Origin: CAJBLF01 sp964418415
Lineage (GTDB): Bacteria; Patescibacteriota; Gracilibacteria; Absconditabacterales; Absconditicoccaceae
Assembly: GCA_964418415.1 (NCBI GenBank)
Contig: CAYQLB010000005.1
Location: 1-44,957, forward strand
Length of the DNA: 44,957 bases
Direction of reading: 5' to 3'
Shown in pieces: positions 42,254 to 44,957 of this stretch. Under the pieces are notes generated by a model. It saw nothing but the letters and a program-made list of their open reading frames with translations, had not been told where the DNA came from and made no database searches. Every line of letters begins with the position of its first letter. Position 1 is the stretch's first letter. The position numbers were made by a program, and so were the translations under genes.

Positions 42254-42282
42254 GTTGTAATAAAGTTATTTTATTTTTACAA

Positions 42283-43056
42283 TCATAGAAATTTTAGTAG
42301 TCCGTGGATGAGGAATGCCGGTCGAACGATTGCTTTCAAAACCCCAAGTACGCCTATTCGAAATGTGCTTGCAGTTCCTATAAAGTAGATGGCTGCACCC
42401 ACAAATCCGAGAAAATAAAAGCTTCCTGGTGTGGATTTCTTATGTCGTTTCTTGTTGTTTCCGCATCCGTTGCTTTGGCAACATTCGATGATTTCCTCAG
42501 GTACGTTTGCTGAGAAGTTTGCGGTGACTTTCGTAGTCTTTTTTACTGGTGTTTTTTTTGTTGGCATCATATACGATAAAAGGGTAAAAGCTCGTTGTTT
42601 TGCTTTCGCTATATTTGCTGTTTGATTTTTTTTAACGTTTATAAATTCTATTTTACTGATGATATTGTTATGTATTAGATATTGTTCCATGTTTTCTAAT
42701 GTACTTCCTGGTCCTCATTCGTGAGTACAGAAGAGCGCAATCTTTTTACTTTGTAGTTTTATTTTTTTGAAGAATGTCCTAATAGCTGGCGTGTAGGTGA
42801 ATGCTCGCACTGGAGTTCCAATAATAATGGTATCATAGTTGTTTGCATCTTTACTTAATTTTTCCAATTCTGGTTCACTTTTCATAACTGCTTGTCTGCC
42901 TCCTCGAACATATTTCATAAATCATTTTTTACTGATATCTTTTTTTGGTTTGCATTCAATAATATCGGCGTTCATTTCTTTTGCTATTGTTTCTGCTATT
43001 AGTTTAGTACTGCCTTCGAGAGAGTAGTAGACAATGAGTATTTTTTTTGTGGACAT
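42283..43056 (-). CDS. flavodoxin fused to a C-terminal membrane domain
   Basis: The 257-residue frame has a flavodoxin domain (residues 1-160): KKILIVYYSLEGSTKLIAE, a typical FMN phosphate loop, then DTIIIGTPVRAFTYTPAIRT and IALFCTHEGGPGST. It continues without a stop into MMPTKKTPVKKTTKVTANFS, a Cys motif (ECCQSNGCGNNKKRHKK) and a hydrophobic C-terminal domain (GFVGAAIYFIGTASTFRIGV, LKAIVRPAFLIHGLLKFL). In related phyla I know the latter as a small separate membrane protein, so this is a fusion or a lost stop codon. UGA-Gly codons lie after ISKK and in THEGG. It is the last gene of a four-gene operon; 23 bp precede it. Confidence 0.8.
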
Positions 43057-43079
43057 GATATATGGTAACATAGATAAAA

Positions 43080-43676
43080 TTATTCTACTACTACTTGTAC
43101 ATATCATTCCGTCTTTGCGGATCGAATATATCCTCTATATTTTTCTGTTGGTATAAATCTATACAAAAGTTTGGTCTTCGGTTGTGAAAAGAGGATGGTT
43201 GATGCAAATTTCATATTCTTTATTTTATTTTTTGTTTTACATGCATCTAGATCTCCTGATAATATAATATCCTTATGATGCAAACATTCCTCCAGGAGTG
43301 GTTTATGACAAATATCAATATTTTTGATAAATATGATATGTTTTTGTAATTTTTTTATTGTTGCTAAGCATAATTTTTCGTTATTGCCGTCGATAATGAT
43401 TACTTGTTTGTCCGCATATTTCTCGATATCTTTCAGTTCTTTTATTATGGCAGTCTGTTTTATAATTTTCTTTGTTTCCGTGAAAAATTTTGCTTTGGCT
43501 GCTGGATATCATGTAAAAATAATTGCTTTATATCACTGTAACACAAGATTTTCTATTAGTATCATAGAATAATTAGATCATCATTCTTTGCTCTTGTAAT
43601 GAATGAGTGCTGGAAGATCTTTTTCTGTGAAATGATGTTTTTTGTCTCCTAATTTCAATAGGTGGATATTTTTCAT
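43080..43676 (-). CDS. unknown protein, possible RecA-fold ATPase-like
   Basis: This 198-residue frame exists only with UGA as Gly (five UGA, two of them adjacent in KEGGSNYSM). Its start codon directly follows the UAG of the deaminase gene. I do not recognise it. The order IHYKSKEGGSNYSMILIENL, VLQGYKAIIFTGYP, VIIIDGNNE, IIFIKNIDI, KDIILSGDLD resembles strand-helix repeats of a P-loop-like fold with a degenerate GGSN in place of Walker A. The C-terminus is beta-rich (FIPTEKYRGYIRSAKTEGYV). A function in nucleic-acid metabolism is only a guess from its operon. Confidence 0.72.
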
Positions 43677-44162
43677 CTATTCTGAGTAACTAAATGATAA
43701 TGTATTGTACTCATCAGTATCATAGACACATACTCATGTTTCATCTCGCAAAACGAATTCTTTGATTCCCGCGTCTAGGGCCATTTTGCTGCAGATGGTG
43801 CAATAGGGTTTACCTGCGTGAGTCGGTTTTCCTTCGTCGTCGATACGAACGAAATATAATCTGGATCAGATGATTTTGTCAGGATTATCTATCAATGTGT
43901 TCATAATCGCTCTCTGTTCAGCGTGAACGCAGCAGGTTTTGTCGGTCACTTTTTTGTGATAGCTATTTTTATCATGTTTACATCTTCTTTGACTTTCCAA
44001 ATGTCCTGCAGGACTGTTGGACCCCGTTCCGATAATTTCATCGTTTTCTACAATCACACAGCCGCAGCGTGCGCGTTCACAGGTAGCTTGCAGAGCTATT
44101 TCCGCTGCTTGATTGATATATTCCATCGCTTTTTTTTCTTCTTCGCCGGTGAGGAGTTTCAT
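43677..44162 (-). CDS. dCMP/cytidine deaminase-family enzyme
   Basis: Zinc-dependent deaminases of this family turn dCMP to dUMP or act on related substrates. The 161-residue frame starts MKLLTGEEEKKAMEYINQAA and has the zinc motif HAEQRAIMNTL (His and catalytic Glu) and PYCTICSKMALDAG (the two Cys ligands), with a preceding CGCVIVENDEIIGTGSNSP. An insertion with extra Cys/His residues (RRCKHDKNSYHKK, TDKTCCVHAEQ) is like that in T4-type dCMP deaminases. Two UGA-Gly codons: after DKII and in ETGVC; stop UAG. With the tmk gene elsewhere in the window it fits deoxynucleotide supply. Confidence 0.85.
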
Positions 44163-44171
44163 GAGAGAATA

Positions 44172-44732
44172 TTATAATGTAAATGCTTTTTGAATTTTTT
44201 TTGCGGTTTCTTCTGGACTAAGGTTTGTATTATTTATTCTTATATATTCCTTTTTTTTGATTTCGCCTTTTTTGGAATTGAGTCTATATTTTTCCATAGA
44301 ATCTTTGAGATCTTTTTCTGATCTTTCTAAGTTTCTTTTGGTCGCTTTGTGTGCTAACCTATGAGGATGTTTATTACGAGCAATTCTTTCGTGTATGTCA
44401 GCTTCTAGTTCTACAAAATATGTTTTTGCACCTTTTTTTTCGAAAATATTACAGATATTTTTTACATATTTTCGATCTACCTTTTGATCGAATGCTCGTA
44501 CGTAGGTGAAAACCATCCCTTTTTGGTCGCTTTTTGCAAATTCTTCGAATATTTTTTTGCGAAAAAGATCCACAAGTTTTCTTCCTGCTTTGCTTCCATA
44601 ATTGAAAAGTGGCGATACTAATTCTATTGTCATATGATTATGAAAAAGTTTTAGTCATGTTATTTTTTCTAATTCTTGACCTACGGTCATTTTTCCTACT
44701 GCTTGCGGTCAAAAAATTATCACGAATTTCAT
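44172..44732 (-). CDS. P-loop nucleoside/shikimate-type kinase
   Basis: The 186-residue frame, starting MKFVIIFGPQAVGKMTVGQE, has Walker A GPQAVGKM at residues 8-15 (first Gly is UGA), then LEKITGLKLFHNHMTIELV, whose NHMTIEL is characteristic of the AAA_17/shikimate-kinase-like group of small P-loop kinases. A charged helical C-terminus (RNKHPHRLAHKATKRNLERS) follows. Two UGA-Gly codons, both in the first 35 residues, so standard-code reading loses the P-loop and starts at a false internal ATG (44633). The substrate is unknown. It heads the operon with the deaminase, the unknown protein and the flavodoxin fusion. Confidence 0.82.
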
Positions 44733-44790
44733 TGAGTTTAGTTATGTGATAAAACATGCTCTATTGTATAGAGATGTTTTTCTTTTACAA

Positions 44791-44816
44791 TAAAAAATCC
44801 GCCTGATTAAGGCGGC
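44791..44816 (-). terminator. rho-independent terminator of a minus-strand unit entering from the right
   Basis: CCGCC-TGATTAA-GGCGG with A-run on its plus-strand left side, giving a T-run on the minus strand (GGATTTTTTATTG). Confidence 0.7.
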
Positions 44817-44957
44817 GCGGTAAAACGAAGTGGAACGCGGGCGGGGTTGAACCATATTTTGGCGGAGTAGAGAGAGCGTCCCGACTTGTCGGGATGTAGT
44901 ATAACGTTCGCGACTAGTCTGACGTCGAAGATGTACAGATAGTCGCTGTTATAGGTT
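44817..44957 (-). other. unresolved GC-rich right edge
   Basis: This stretch is clearly more GC-rich than the average of the window and lies upstream of a minus-strand terminator. It contains the hairpin CCCGAC-TT-GTCGGG and a 7-bp inverted repeat GCGACTA/TAGTCGC. A minus-strand frame (ending KIWFNPARVPLRFTAPP) is open to a UAA in the terminator stem. It may be the 3' part of a stable RNA or of a gene cut by the window end; I cannot tell. Confidence 0.35.

Noticed and set aside
41997..42260. Plus-strand frame of 87 codons
   Set aside because: It spans the palindromes and long-range helix, has no start context, and reads as arginine/histidine/proline-rich noise; the stem structure explains the stretch better. 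Kept as a possible alternative only.
42179..42282. tmRNA 5' end (GGGGCCCATTCCGGACTCGA resembles the tmRNA start)
   Set aside because: There is too little room before the flavodoxin-fusion gene, no tag frame and no matching 3' tRNA-like half.

Overview
This is an AT-rich bacterial chromosome segment that can only be read if UGA means glycine (translation table 25). Read with the standard code, most genes break into pieces. Read with UGA as Gly, almost all become single full-length frames ending in UAA or UAG. The recoded codons fall on glycines that families conserve: the PRPP loop of ComF, the first Gly of a Walker A motif, the LIGATTENPSF motif of RarA, the SEHQAG motif of a VanY-type peptidase and the Gly of a lipobox. 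With the many small secreted and membrane proteins, this points to candidate phylum Gracilibacteria (BD1-5) or Absconditabacteria (SR1). The window does not decide between them.

Layout. 1-8200: comF on the minus strand carrying an in-frame palindromic repeat, then a 5-kb phage-tail-like repetitive surface protein and a Cys-rich/SLH surface protein. 8200-15800: a hypothetical Ala/Lys-rich protein, an exported protein with a sorting-like tail, a pyrophosphatase-like protein, a membrane protein, tilS, a YceD/DUF177 protein, a CAP-domain protein, an RluA-type pseudouridine synthase and tRNA-His. 16000-22700: a small membrane protein, a membrane-anchored GerMN protein and a 1,735-residue orphan protein. 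23000-29100: tmk, a VanY-like peptidase, grpE, tRNA-Leu with a tRNA remnant, a YqeY protein, a pilin-like membrane protein and rarA preceded by a 10-bp direct-repeat array. 29200-30800: three paralogous membrane-anchored proteins, the last fused to a DsbA-like domain. 30900-41900, all minus: a valyl-tRNA synthetase homologue lacking HIGH and KMSKS, two exported proteins, a MEMO-CapA fusion, a DUF3160 lipoprotein and a beta-CASP metallo-beta-lactamase. 41900-44957: a strongly structured intergenic region, then a minus-strand operon of a P-loop kinase, a dCMP-deaminase-like enzyme, an unknown protein and a flavodoxin-membrane fusion, and an unresolved right edge.

Together the genes cover tRNA and rRNA modification, nucleotide salvage and repair, plus a large share of exported, anchored or adhesin-like proteins. 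That share would suit a small, surface-attached or epibiotic cell (inference).

The points most worth attention are the UGA recoding, a mobile palindromic element inside comF with an intergenic sister copy, the degenerate ValRS, the decamer array before rarA, the structured region at 42.0-42.25 kb, the anchor-module array at 29.2-30.8 kb and the orphan giant protein.
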